Positions 8,350-17,675 of a stretch of DNA of 64,000 nt are shown in pieces. The notes below the pieces were generated by a model that saw nothing but the letters and a program-made list of their open reading frames with translations, did no database searches and had not been told where the DNA came from. The DNA is taken from positions 124,001 to 188,000 of the forward strand of contig NZ_KQ947475.1 in assembly GCF_001506075.1 (NCBI RefSeq). Direction: 5' to 3'. A program made the position numbers and the translations under genes. The stretch comes from Vibrio sp. MEBiC08052 (GTDB lineage Bacteria; Pseudomonadota; Gammaproteobacteria; Enterobacterales; Vibrionaceae). Positions within the stretch are counted from its first letter, which is position 1. Every line of letters starts with the position of its first letter.

Positions 8350-10665
8350 ATGAGATTAGACCTACTTAACCTGACAACTCCATTTAAGAAAGAGTATAAG
8401 ATATGGCTTTTAGGCAGTATCTTTATATTTTTTATCTCATATATAATAATTTATGGATTTAATCTTGGGTTAGATTACTTCCTTAATGTCCCTGCAATAT
8501 ATTATGGCGATGGAAAATTTGGCTCATGGTATGTTCAAAGAATTTTAGAAGGTTGGGTATACTATAGCCCCCGTAATGGTTATCCATTTGGTGGTGATTT
8601 TATTCACTATCCTCTTTCAGATAATGGTAGTTTTCTAATAATAAAACTACTAGGATATATATTTTCTGATTTTTGGGTTGTATTTAAAGTTTATTATTTA
8701 CTTGGATTTTCATTTGTATTTATTTCATCTTATTTAGTGATAAGAAGTCTCAATATAAATATATTTATTGCCTTTTGCTCATCCATAGTATTTAGTTTAC
8801 TACCTTATCATATAGATCGAATAGATCATACTTTTCTAAGTTTTTATGTATCTGTCCCCCCTATGTTTTATCTAGCATTCCATCTGTTTAGAAATAAGGG
8901 GGTGTTATTTTACGAGAATAGCATTAAGAAGAATATTCTACTATGCGTTGGGTTGGTTGCTCTTTCTTCTTTTGGTGTATATTATGCCTTTTTCGGATGT
9001 ATTCTTATTTCTTCAGTTGGATTTATTGGGGGAATTTTAAATAAAAAATACACTTATATTATTAAATCATTGTTAATATCATCGGTAATAGCAATTGGTG
9101 TGATCATCAATTTTATTCCCAATTATGTACTCTCTAACTCTTATTCTGTAAGTTTAAATAGTAAAGAATTATCTATATATAATAAAGAAGAAAATCAAAA
9201 ATTAATTAGATACCCTAGTAACTCTGAACTTTTCTCGTTAAAGTTTGCTCAGTTGATCTTGCCTAGAACATCTCACAGAATAGCAGAATTTTCTCATATT
9301 AACAGTGTGTATAATAAAACTAGCTATTTCGTTAATGAAAATGTTACATCTTCTCTCGGTATTTTGGGTAGTCTTGGTATTTTATTAATTTTTATGTCTA
9401 TATCATCTAGTCTCTTGTGTAATAAGGACAGTAAAAATTATTTTGATAATAATACTAAATTGTTTTCGTTTATTTTTATTATCCTCTTTATGTTTGCAAC
9501 ATTTGGAGGACTGGGTTCTGTATTTTCTTATCTATTAACACCACTAATAAGATCATGGAATCGACTTTCTGTTTTTATTGGATTTACGGCAATAGTTCCT
9601 TTTTTTATCTTTATTAATTATGTTGTTAACAAGATAAAACTTAAATATATTCGGTATGGAGTTATTTCTATTTTAACATGTTTAGCTATATTGGATCAGA
9701 CTCCTCGTAACTGTCTTGATTGCCATATACAAAGGAAATCTGATCTAGAAATAGATAGAAAATTTGTATCTGCAATTGAGAAATCGTTACCAAAAGGTAG
9801 TGCAATATATCAATTACCTTATATACCATTCCCTGAACCCACACCTCTTATTGATTATTCTGAGGACGCACTAAAATATGGTTTAGGGGCTTATGACAAC
9901 TTTATTGGATTTCTTCATTCAAAAGATTTGAAGTGGAGCTATGGTGTTGAAAAGGGAAGCTTTGGCGATTTCTTTTTCAAGAAGTTATCTACTTTAAGTC
10001 TTAAAGAACAGATAGATATCGCTAGAGAACTAGGTTTTTCAGGAGTATATCTTGATTTAAGGGGATTTTCTGGACAATCTTTACGACAAATAAAGATATT
10101 GAAAGAAAGTTTGGGAGAACCAAATATTGTAAGTTCCAAGAATAAGAGATTTTTTTGGAAAATAGAGCCTGATAAATTTATTGGTGATCCTATTGACCAT
10201 GCTCTAAAAATAGCTAGAGATAAACAGTTTTTTAAAGAATATAAGAACGATGACGAGATAAGTGAGATTGTATATTTCAATCATCCATTCCCTACTAATG
10301 GTATAGTTCATGCGGTTGGATTATCTGATGTTGAACCATGGGGACGCTGGTCTGATGGACCGGTTGTGTCTCTTCATTTTGATAGTTCATTACCTAGAAG
10401 ACTCAAGCTTATTATTAATATCACTCCATATGGTCCTAATGATGGTAAAAAGTTTAAAGTTAAAATTGGGCAGACTGAACACAGTTTTTTTGTATGGAAG
10501 ACAGAATCAGTATATGAAATTTTATTCGACTTGAATTCAAGCAAAGAAAATCAAATCGATTTTATTATTCCTGAGCCTTCCTCACCTAAAGAATTAGGTA
10601 TAGGGAGTGATACTCGAAAGCTAGGTATTGGTTTCTCTTCTATTCAAATAGTTAGCCTCCCTTAA
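8350..10665 (+). CDS. Large membrane glycosyltransferase (GtrC-like) with C-terminal beta domain
   Basis: 771 residues. About 11 hydrophobic segments fill the first 460 residues, consistent with a GT-C-fold enzyme using a lipid-linked sugar in the periplasm. YYGDGKFGSWYV lies in the first large loop, where GT-C enzymes keep acidic catalytic residues. The remaining 300 residues are soluble, and the last 120 (with GLSDVEPWGRWSDGP) look like the beta-rich domain seen at the end of other sugar translocases. Third gene of the gtr-like cassette, so I infer it is the specific transferase that decorates the polysaccharide. The gene is AT-rich. Sugar unknown. Confidence 0.75.
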   Translation: MRLDLLNLTTPFKKEYKIWLLGSIFIFFISYIIIYGFNLGLDYFLNVPAIYYGDGKFGSWYVQRILEGWVYYSPRNGYPFGGDFIHYPLSDNGSFLIIKLLGYIFSDFWVVFKVYYLLGFSFVFISSYLVIRSLNINIFIAFCSSIVFSLLPYHIDRIDHTFLSFYVSVPPMFYLAFHLFRNKGVLFYENSIKKNILLCVGLVALSSFGVYYAFFGCILISSVGFIGGILNKKYTYIIKSLLISSVIAIGVIINFIPNYVLSNSYSVSLNSKELSIYNKEENQKLIRYPSNSELFSLKFAQLILPRTSHRIAEFSHINSVYNKTSYFVNENVTSSLGILGSLGILLIFMSISSSLLCNKDSKNYFDNNTKLFSFIFIILFMFATFGGLGSVFSYLLTPLIRSWNRLSVFIGFTAIVPFFIFINYVVNKIKLKYIRYGVISILTCLAILDQTPRNCLDCHIQRKSDLEIDRKFVSAIEKSLPKGSAIYQLPYIPFPEPTPLIDYSEDALKYGLGAYDNFIGFLHSKDLKWSYGVEKGSFGDFFFKKLSTLSLKEQIDIARELGFSGVYLDLRGFSGQSLRQIKILKESLGEPNIVSSKNKRFFWKIEPDKFIGDPIDHALKIARDKQFFKEYKNDDEISEIVYFNHPFPTNGIVHAVGLSDVEPWGRWSDGPVVSLHFDSSLPRRLKLIINITPYGPNDGKKFKVKIGQTEHSFFVWKTESVYEILFDLNSSKENQIDFIIPEPSSPKELGIGSDTRKLGIGFSSIQIVSLP

Positions 10666-10816
10666 ATTAGGGTTTCTTGTGCAAAGAAAAACCCCATCTA
10701 GGCTGAGGGGCCGTAAAGCTTATATCTATGAGTCAGTTATAAAACCCCTTTCAATCTGTTAAAAATATCTTGTGGTCTGGCAACTACAATAGTTAAAAGA
10801 TTGAAAGGAGGTCCCA

Positions 10817-10900
10817 ATGTGGAACGAAAAGAGCTTAGCGCACACAAGATGGAATTGTAAATATCACGTTGTATTTGCACCGAAATACAGAAGACAAGTT
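10817..10900 (+). pseudogene. tnpA: IS200 transposase TnpA, 5' fragment
   Basis: ATG 10817, after an AAAGGAGG ribosome-binding site, encodes 28 residues that begin MWNEKSLAHTRWNCKYHVVF and end at KYRRQV. This is the start of the HUH/Y1 transposase of IS200. The frame then fails at 10901 where a base seems to be missing (FYGE can be read in the next frame), and the rest of the gene, including the HUH motif and catalytic tyrosine, is gone from this part. Confidence 0.85.
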
Positions 10901-10930
10901 TCTACGGTGAAAGTGAAGAGCAGTTGGTGA

Positions 10931-11137
10931 ATCAAATCGTTGTTCATTGGCAGAAAGAACTGGTTGTTCGCCAACAATCCAAACGGTGCCGATGCCAGTG
11001 CGCTGCTGTACAGTATCATTGAGACAGCGAAAGCTAACGGGTTGGTACTCTACGATTACATGGTCAAATGTATGAAAGAGCTGGCAGAGGCTGAGCCTGA
11101 TATCAATTCACTGCTTCTCTGGAACTTCTCTCATTAA
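10931..11137 (+). pseudogene. IS66-family transposase (TnpC), C-terminal fragment
   Basis: From 10931 the frame reads IKSLFIGRKNWLFANNPNGA, the conserved C-terminal end of IS66 transposases, through SALLYSIIETAKANGL to a stop at 11137, about 68 codons. There is no 5' part. It is followed by CGCCCC...GGGGCG and the IS66-type end GCGCTTAC (to about 11172), where IS200 sequence resumes. The DDE catalytic core is absent, so it is a dead remnant. Confidence 0.85.
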
Positions 11138-11173
11138 AACTCAAACGCCCCGTGGGATCATGGGGCGCTTACA

Positions 11174-11308
11174 ATGCTGTATGAGCGATTCGGACATTTG
11201 AAGTTCAAATATAGAAATCGAGAATTTTGGTGTCGAGGGTATTGCGTTGATACAGTAGGAAAAAATACCAGCAAGATACAAGATTACATAAAGCACCAGT
11301 TGTATTGA
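11174..11308 (+). pseudogene. tnpA: IS200 transposase TnpA, 3' fragment
   Basis: Reads MLYERFGHLKFKYRNREFWC and on through VDTVGKNTSKIQDYIKHQLY, the C-terminal end of IS200 TnpA. It resumes directly after the IS66 end, so the two tnpA fragments (10817 and here) flank the inserted IS66 piece. The middle of the gene, about 70 codons, was lost. Confidence 0.82.
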
Positions 11309-11346
11309 GGACAAAATGGGAGAGTAGCAATCGTTCCCATGAAAAA

Positions 11347-11375
11347 CCTCCGGCTATGCCGGAGGATATTTTTTT
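11347..11375 (+). terminator. IS200 right-end hairpin / strong terminator
   Basis: CCTCCGGC (11347-11354) pairs with GCCGGAGG (11358-11365), a perfect 8-bp GC-rich stem with a 3-base loop, followed by a run of seven T at 11369-11375. It is the subterminal hairpin of IS200 elements and would also stop transcription running out of the gtr-like cassette before the opposing methyltransferase gene. Confidence 0.8.
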
Positions 11376-11417
11376 AAAAGTGTTTGGGTGGACATTTTTA
11401 TTATTCATCGATTTACT

Positions 11418-12818
11418 TTATTTCTTTCTTAGTACAATCGCAGTTTGATGATCAGAATAGCCATCTAAAATTGCCTCAATGTGAAAATAGTTTTCCCAGT
11501 AACTGGTAATATAATCAATAGTGTGGAATATTCTTCTATAGTATCCTGGTTGTAATACATCAACACCATCTTCTTGCCAGCCTACATCCAGAAAACCATT
11601 CTCTTTGAGAGACATATAATTTTCAATTGTAAATTTATCAATAGCTGATGAAAAATCTGCCATAATTGTTACAACTGCTGTTCCTTGGGGTTTAAGAATT
11701 CTATTTAATTCTAAGAGCCAAAAGTACTGTTCTGTTTCACTTAGGTGAGTAAAAACTGAATGACCAATTATTAGATTAAACTGATTATCATCAAATGGTG
11801 TCGGTATTTGAGGAGAAACCAGTTGAAAGTTAGCTGTTTCAAGATTATTTTTGCACCATTCTATATTTATGGGGTCGATATCAGCACCAGTTACACTTTT
11901 GAAATCACTCTTCATTAGATGACGAGTTAATCTACCACAACCGCATCCCCAATCAAGTACATCCCATTCTCTAAAAGATTGTGTGGCGGTTACTTCTGAT
12001 AACTTGTGAACAAATGATGCACCCGAGAAAAGGAACCAGTCATCAGAAGTTGAACCAATACGTTTTTTATTGCTGTCATCAGGTATTGGGAGTGTATTTG
12101 ATAGAGGCCATATCCAATCTTGATGACAAGATATTGCCTGAATACCATCTGTTCTATATTCTGTACTGAATCTGATGAATTCATCAGAATTAAAATCGTT
12201 AATATTGATTTCTCCCTCGAATCCAACTTCTCCTAATGCCTCATAATCTTTATTGAATAGATTATATCGAATATTATCTATTGCCCTTCCATTAGCAGTT
12301 AAAATAATATCTTTTCGTCTTTTGGCTGGTGGATATAAGATACCACTAAACCTCAATGTTCCCTCATCCTGTAATTTTGCAGTCATCCTTAACCATCCTT
12401 GAGAGAATATATTATGAATGCTACCTGTAGTTATCCCTTTAGAATCAATGAGAGATGGTACATTGACGCTATTATTTAATATTGGTTCTCGTATCTCTAT
12501 ATTTCTGATTTTAAATGATAAGTCGCGAGACTCACCTTCAATATCTAATTTTTCTTTAAAGATAATATCTAGTGGTGTTTCTGTTTCTTTTATGGGTATA
12601 ATAATATTGTTATGTCCATTTTTTATTTTTATATCTATATTGAACTTACCAAATATTAAGTTGGCGTTGTTATCTAAGGGGGAGTCACCAGATATTATAA
12701 TGATACTTTCTTTATGTAATGGTTTAATTTTTACTGTATTACTCGCCCAACAAAAATAACCTATTTCATCATTTTCTACTTGATGGGTTCCAGATAATGA
12801 TTCTATATTTTTTAACAT
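11418..12818 (-). CDS. SAM-dependent methyltransferase with N-terminal beta-rich region
   Basis: 466 residues. A class I methyltransferase domain occupies about residues 270-400. WDVLDWGCGCGRLTRHL is motif I, GADIDPINIEWC is motif II, and FNLIIGHSVFTHL and ILKPQGTAVV follow. The first 250 residues are strand-rich, unlike a plain methyltransferase, and I cannot name them. It lies 12 bases after the radical-SAM gene in the same operon and converges on the gtr-like cassette. A role in methylating a surface polysaccharide is inferred from neighbours only. Confidence 0.8.
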   Translation of the reverse strand: MLKNIESLSGTHQVENDEIGYFCWASNTVKIKPLHKESIIIISGDSPLDNNANLIFGKFNIDIKIKNGHNNIIIPIKETETPLDIIFKEKLDIEGESRDLSFKIRNIEIREPILNNSVNVPSLIDSKGITTGSIHNIFSQGWLRMTAKLQDEGTLRFSGILYPPAKRRKDIILTANGRAIDNIRYNLFNKDYEALGEVGFEGEININDFNSDEFIRFSTEYRTDGIQAISCHQDWIWPLSNTLPIPDDSNKKRIGSTSDDWFLFSGASFVHKLSEVTATQSFREWDVLDWGCGCGRLTRHLMKSDFKSVTGADIDPINIEWCKNNLETANFQLVSPQIPTPFDDNQFNLIIGHSVFTHLSETEQYFWLLELNRILKPQGTAVVTIMADFSSAIDKFTIENYMSLKENGFLDVGWQEDGVDVLQPGYYRRIFHTIDYITSYWENYFHIEAILDGYSDHQTAIVLRKK

Positions 12819-12830
12819 GAAATCTGTCCC

Positions 12831-14201
12831 TTATTTGATTATTTTCCAGTTGTTTTCATTGTTTTTTATACATAGCTCTATCGTTTTAGAACCTCGTTCA
12901 CTAAACCAAAATTTTCCTTCATATACGATATCTAAAATAAGTCTATATTCTTCTTTATTCAACCCATTTAGATCTATACAGAATTTATTCATTATATTGC
13001 TTTTTGCGACAAGAGGATCGACTAATCCTAAACGATATTCTCTAACTGGGATATTATTTCCATTCGGTTTTAACAATCTTGCACCGACTTTTATATTCTC
13101 ATTATCCCAATCTTTTGTTCCAGCATTTTGAGTATCTATTGTTAAGTGAATAGAATTTTTAGATATAGAATAATCTATTATTTTCAATATAGATGAATAA
13201 TCTTCCTCGTTAGCATAGTCATTTAATAAAAGTGTGTTGCTTGACCGAGATGTACCAACATGTTCTGATACATATTTATTTTCTGCATCTGTATAACCTA
13301 TGAATCCACGATTATCTTCTCCCATCCATGGTTGAAGGAATACATCAATATCGTATTCTTTGAATATTTTTTTATAGTGGCTAAATAAGTATAACTGTTC
13401 GGGCCATCCAACATAATTAATACATCGTAAGTAACCTTCATTTTTTAACATAAGAGCTTTACCTAAGAAAAGATCCCAATTAAAGCCTCGAGATGAAGGA
13501 TGAAGACTCAAAGTGACAGACAAACCAAAATCATCTTTTTCATTATAAGCTGGCATTTTTTGCCTAACAAGTTCTGTTATTTTAATAGAACCATTAGTGA
13601 CTAAATTGATAGCCCATTGATCAGACATTAATTTCAAGACAGGAATTGTTGAAGGAGAAAGTAAAGGTTCTCCACCATTGGTTTGTAAATATCCCCAAGG
13701 ATAGCGTTCTTTAAGAATTTTGAAGACTTCCATCCATTGTTCTTCAGGGGCTTTAGGTTCTGCTGATGGGAACGCAGTAGCTATTTTTTTGTGGCCAGCA
13801 GCACAACCACAGTATTCACAGGTGTAGTTGCATTGAAGAGCCGGCGTCCATACGATTGATAGGTATTTAGGGGGAGTGTACGAGCTGATTTCTTGTTCTG
13901 ACCACGGGTGTTTACTTGTTACGCCATCCCATTCGTTTGCAGGAACTTTAGTAATCACTTGTTCATCTTCGAGTAGCCATTTTGTACTCCAATCTGCATC
14001 ACAATAGACGTCACATATTCTATGACTACACGGGAGTGGTTTTTTAAATAATTCATCACCGACAATAATTTTATTTATATTTGTAATTGGATCTTTTCTA
14101 GTATTATAATCTTTCATACATCTAAATATATCGCCATTTGGATAGATATGGATATAAGAACTACCAGCTGTACAAAGATTACTTTTATTTTGATGTTTCA
14201 C
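12831..14201 (-). CDS. Radical SAM protein with N-terminal extra Cys motif and C-terminal beta-sandwich
   Basis: The radical SAM core starts near residue 120 with CNYTCEYC, the Cx3Cx2C cluster ligands, and continues with TNGGEPLLSP. The first 70 residues carry more cysteines (NLCTAGSSYIHIYPNGDIF, RCM, CSHRICDVYC) that look like the SPASM/twitch segment normally found after the core. The last 90 residues (VGARLLKPNG ... LILDIVYEGKFWFSERGS) resemble the beta-sandwich found in many polysaccharide enzymes. I choose GTG 14201 with GGGGAGA six bases upstream, giving about 456 residues; TTG 14216 is the alternative. Function unknown; its partner is the methyltransferase downstream. Confidence 0.78.
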   Translation of the reverse strand: MKHQNKSNLCTAGSSYIHIYPNGDIFRCMKDYNTRKDPITNINKIIVGDELFKKPLPCSHRICDVYCDADWSTKWLLEDEQVITKVPANEWDGVTSKHPWSEQEISSYTPPKYLSIVWTPALQCNYTCEYCGCAAGHKKIATAFPSAEPKAPEEQWMEVFKILKERYPWGYLQTNGGEPLLSPSTIPVLKLMSDQWAINLVTNGSIKITELVRQKMPAYNEKDDFGLSVTLSLHPSSRGFNWDLFLGKALMLKNEGYLRCINYVGWPEQLYLFSHYKKIFKEYDIDVFLQPWMGEDNRGFIGYTDAENKYVSEHVGTSRSSNTLLLNDYANEEDYSSILKIIDYSISKNSIHLTIDTQNAGTKDWDNENIKVGARLLKPNGNNIPVREYRLGLVDPLVAKSNIMNKFCIDLNGLNKEEYRLILDIVYEGKFWFSERGSKTIELCIKNNENNWKIIK

Positions 14202-14468
14202 ATTAACTCTCCCCAATTTATGCTTTCTATAAATGATAGAGTCTCAGAGTAAAATAATGGCATTGACTACAGCTACCATCCTTCTCATCAGACCTTTTAA
14301 TTTTATTATATATAAAGATAAGTATATTGCCACTTCCTATAAATCATGGTAAATAAACAGAGTAGCATATTTGTTCATACAAATTATTGCTTATGTCAAT
14401 GGCATTGCTAAATTTTGATGCTTTATCCGACAACGCCCCTCTTTCTATTATATATTATGTTGACTATT

Positions 14469-15599
14469 TTAGTGTGGTTGCTTCTTTAATATACGAAGTA
14501 TTCGACTCGCTGTATGTCCGTCTCCATAAGGATTTATGGCATTACTCATTGATTTATAAGCATCTTTATCTATTAATAATCGTTTTGTCTCAGATACAAT
14601 ACGTTCTCTATTGGTTCCAACAAGTTGAACTGTTCCCGCTTCAATTGCTTCAGGTCTCTCTGTTGTATCTCTCATAACCAAAACTGGTTTTCCAAGTGAA
14701 GGCGCTTCCTCTTGGACTCCACCTGAGTCAGTCAGTATCAGTATTGACTTTGTCATAAGATAGATAAAAGGAAGATAATTTTGAGGAGGAATTAAATAGA
14801 TATTATCAAAACTACCTAAATGTTTATCTACAATCGTTCTTACGTTTGGATTTAAATGTACAGGATAAATAAAGTTAATATGTTTGAACTCTATAGCTAA
14901 ATCTTTAATTGCATTACATATGTTTTCAAATCCTTGTCCAAAGTTTTCTCTTCTATGTCCAGTGATAAGAATGAAATTTTGATTTGGATCAAAAGGAAAT
15001 TGTGCAACTATATTTTTTTGAATATCAGGATCCGATAAAATATTTTCTTTTACTGACAACAAAGCATCGATGACTGAATTCCCTGTTTCATAAATTGTAC
15101 TTGCTTGAATGTTTTCTTGAATCAGGTTCTTAACTGCTGATTTTGTTGGAGCAAAGTGTATATTACATAAGCTTCCGACAACTTTTCTATTTCCTTCTTC
15201 TGGCCAAGGTGAATATAAATTTCCTGTTCTAAGCCCCGCTTCAACATGAGCAACCTTAATTTTTTGAAAGTAACAGGCTATTGTCGTAGACAGAGTTGTT
15301 GCTGTGTCTCCATGGACTAAAACATAATCAGGTTGATAGTCTTGTAATATCGGTTCCAATCCTTTAAGAATCGATATAGATATATCAGTTAACCCCTGAT
15401 TTTTACTCATGATATTTAAATCAAAATCTGGAACTATATGAAATAGACTCAATACCTGATCTAACATTTCTCTATGCTGAGCTGTGACACACACTTTACT
15501 AATAAAATCAGAGTCTTGTTCTAGAGCCTTTACAATCGGGGCCATTTTGATCGCTTCTGGCCTTGTACCAAAAACAGATAATACTTTTATTTTATTCAC
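14469..15599 (-). CDS. wecB: UDP-N-acetylglucosamine 2-epimerase (non-hydrolysing)
   Basis: Interconverts UDP-GlcNAc and UDP-ManNAc, or acts on a related UDP-HexNAc. 376 residues, the usual length. It begins with [16 protein letters not shown], then [38 protein letters not shown] and [12 protein letters not shown], all family landmarks. It lies five bases after the stop of the WbpM-like dehydratase in the same orientation, so the two are co-transcribed. No WecC dehydrogenase is nearby, which suggests a product other than ManNAcA, for example a 2-epimerised deoxy-HexNAc (inference). Cytoplasmic. Confidence 0.92.
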   Translation of the reverse strand: MNKIKVLSVFGTRPEAIKMAPIVKALEQDSDFISKVCVTAQHREMLDQVLSLFHIVPDFDLNIMSKNQGLTDISISILKGLEPILQDYQPDYVLVHGDTATTLSTTIACYFQKIKVAHVEAGLRTGNLYSPWPEEGNRKVVGSLCNIHFAPTKSAVKNLIQENIQASTIYETGNSVIDALLSVKENILSDPDIQKNIVAQFPFDPNQNFILITGHRRENFGQGFENICNAIKDLAIEFKHINFIYPVHLNPNVRTIVDKHLGSFDNIYLIPPQNYLPFIYLMTKSILILTDSGGVQEEAPSLGKPVLVMRDTTERPEAIEAGTVQLVGTNRERIVSETKRLLIDKDAYKSMSNAINPYGDGHTASRILRILKKQPH

Positions 15600-15604
15600 A
15601 AGTG

Positions 15605-17503
15605 TTAATCCTTGTTCTGGGTCGGGTGGTAACCGATAGGAGCATTGAGCAACAGCTGAATAATATCTTCTGTCAGATAATTATGGCAACAGTCATCAAG
15701 TTTTGATAAAAGTTGCTGCATATTATCCCAACTCAGTTTCTCCTCTGAAGCGGTCATAATTTTGGGATGAACTGTACCTTGGACATTTTCCCCAATAAGT
15801 AATTCTTCATAGAGTTTTTCTCCGGGACGTAGTCCGGTATATCGAATTTCAATATCCCCATCATCATGATGACTATCATAATACTCTTTCATTCCCATAA
15901 GGTTAATCATTCGCCGAGCTAGATCTAGAATTTTGATTGGCTCTCCCATGTCAAGAACAAAGACTTGGCCATTTATCCCCATTGCACTTGCTTGAATAAC
16001 TAATTGGGCCGCTTCGGGAATTAACATAAAGTAACGAATGATATCCGGATGCGTTACTGTAACAGGACCTCCTTTTCGGATCTGTTCCTTAAATAATGGC
16101 ACAACAGAACCAGAGGAACCTAATACATTGCCAAAGCGAACGATTGTGAAATTAGTATGATATCCATTATCGGCAAGAGACTGTAGGACTAATTCGGCTA
16201 AACGTTTACTTGCCCCCATGATATTAGTTGGTCTGACTGCTTTATCTGTTGAGATTAGAGTAAAGTGACTTACGCCAGATTCTATTGCTGCCTGTGCACA
16301 AATCAGAGTACCAAAAACATTATTTCTAATCCCTTCGATTGCATTCTCTTCAACAAGAGGAACATGCTTATAAGCCGCTGCATGGTAAATACAGTCAACA
16401 TTATAACGAATGAGTATATTTTGTAGGCGATTTTTATTTTGTACAGAACCTAAAATAGGGATGACAATACAATCGAGTTTTAAACGTTTTTTTATTGATT
16501 GGAGCTCATAGTTTATTGAATACAGATTGAACTCATTTAATTCAAAAAGTATGAGGGTTTTGGGTTCTTGTAATAATATCTGGCGACAGAGTTCCGAACC
16601 AATAGAGCCGCCGCCCCCAGTAACCATAACATTTTTTTCATGGATATTCTTACTCATCAATTTGGGATCTGGTTCAATGGGAGCTCTGCCCAACAGATCT
16701 GCAATATCAAGGTCTTGTACTTCAGTTGCGTCTGCTCTTCCGGTCGCGATATCTTCTACAGAAGGTACGGATTGAACTTCAATTGGCCATTCTGAAAGTT
16801 TATCCAGAAGCCTCAATCGCTCTCCTTTACTGATATTATTAATAGCAAGTAGTAATTTAACGGGTTGATAAAGTGAATTAAGCTTACTGAAGTTTTCACT
16901 AGGATGAACTCTGATACCAAAGATGATTTGCCCTATTTTTTGGGGAGAGTCATCAAGTAATGCTACAGGATTATATTCATTACCATGAATGAGAGCATAT
17001 GCTAACTCTCTTCCTGTTGCACCAGCCCCATAAATAAAGACATTCGGTTTATTTCTTTTGTAATAATGGTAATAAATAGTGCGGAAAATAATTCTAGGAC
17101 CACCAAGTAGTAAGATCCCAAGTCCCATGTAGATAAATGGTACGCTGCGTGGGACAAAAGCATGAAAAAAATAGCTGCTGAGGGCTAGTGCCAAAGATGA
17201 AAGAAATACAGCGAAAAATATGTGACCGATTGCCGGTAACATCATGTAACGCAATACGGTTCGATACATTCCAAAACGAATAAAGGTCACTATAGTGACG
17301 AAAATGGTCAGTACAGTACAAGCGATTTCATTAAGGCCCACACTGAAGTGAAACCCGTCTAATCTCAGTACCATTGCAGCCATAAGAGAAAATAACACTG
17401 CACATACGTCGTAAATGAGACTAATCAGTCTTTTGTGACGGCGCCGCATTTGAAGTAATAATCTGATTGGAGTAAACATTGCTTTATGCCCAATTAATTC
17501 CAT
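15605..17503 (-). CDS. WbpM/FlaA1-type membrane UDP-HexNAc 4,6-dehydratase
   Basis: 632 residues. Four N-terminal membrane helices (about residues 25-130) and a CoA-binding-like domain ([14 protein letters not shown]) precede the SDR domain. The SDR has [16 protein letters not shown] near residue 295, [30 protein letters not shown] and [12 protein letters not shown]. The SDR tyrosine is replaced by methionine (MGASK), as in WbpM. The family makes UDP-4-keto-6-deoxy-GlcNAc, precursor of QuiNAc, FucNAc or bacillosamine. It diverges from a WbpV-like reductase and a PglC-like transferase, which together could start an O-antigen unit. A second possible start is the MFTP methionine, 8 codons in. 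Confidence 0.92.
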   Translation of the reverse strand: MELIGHKAMFTPIRLLLQMRRRHKRLISLIYDVCAVLFSLMAAMVLRLDGFHFSVGLNEIACTVLTIFVTIVTFIRFGMYRTVLRYMMLPAIGHIFFAVFLSSLALALSSYFFHAFVPRSVPFIYMGLGILLLGGPRIIFRTIYYHYYKRNKPNVFIYGAGATGRELAYALIHGNEYNPVALLDDSPQKIGQIIFGIRVHPSENFSKLNSLYQPVKLLLAINNISKGERLRLLDKLSEWPIEVQSVPSVEDIATGRADATEVQDLDIADLLGRAPIEPDPKLMSKNIHEKNVMVTGGGGSIGSELCRQILLQEPKTLILFELNEFNLYSINYELQSIKKRLKLDCIVIPILGSVQNKNRLQNILIRYNVDCIYHAAAYKHVPLVEENAIEGIRNNVFGTLICAQAAIESGVSHFTLISTDKAVRPTNIMGASKRLAELVLQSLADNGYHTNFTIVRFGNVLGSSGSVVPLFKEQIRKGGPVTVTHPDIIRYFMLIPEAAQLVIQASAMGINGQVFVLDMGEPIKILDLARRMINLMGMKEYYDSHHDDGDIEIRYTGLRPGEKLYEELLIGENVQGTVHPKIMTASEEKLSWDNMQQLLSKLDDCCHNYLTEDIIQLLLNAPIGYHPTQNKD

Positions 17504-17675
17504 GAGATATGGAGGGTTTATGTCTTATTTATCGGTTATATATTTTTGTTCTTGAGCACCGACGGCCTAGTTTAAGTCTTACACTTCATCAGGATCAATT
17601 GTAAAATTGAGATTGTTGAAAGTAATCGACGCCATTAGGTCGCTTTTTGAGCATTAACATGTTGTAGGGTATCGC

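Larger units (their letters stand above)
10669..11375 (+). mobile_element. IS200-family relic with an IS66 remnant in its middle
   Basis: The left end shows an IS200-like CCCC...GGGG palindrome (about 10690-10711). The translational-repressor hairpin follows: CCTTTCAATCT near 10747 pairs with AGATTGAAAGG near 10799. Then come the first 28 codons of tnpA. The right part has the last 44 codons of tnpA and the right-end hairpin. The middle of tnpA has been replaced by about 240 bp of IS66 3' end (10931-11172). No part can encode a working transposase. The left boundary is approximate. Confidence 0.8.

Noticed and set aside
11205..11408. 67-codon minus-strand frame over the IS200 3' end
   Set aside because: Antisense to the recognisable TnpA fragment and the end hairpin; no start signal.
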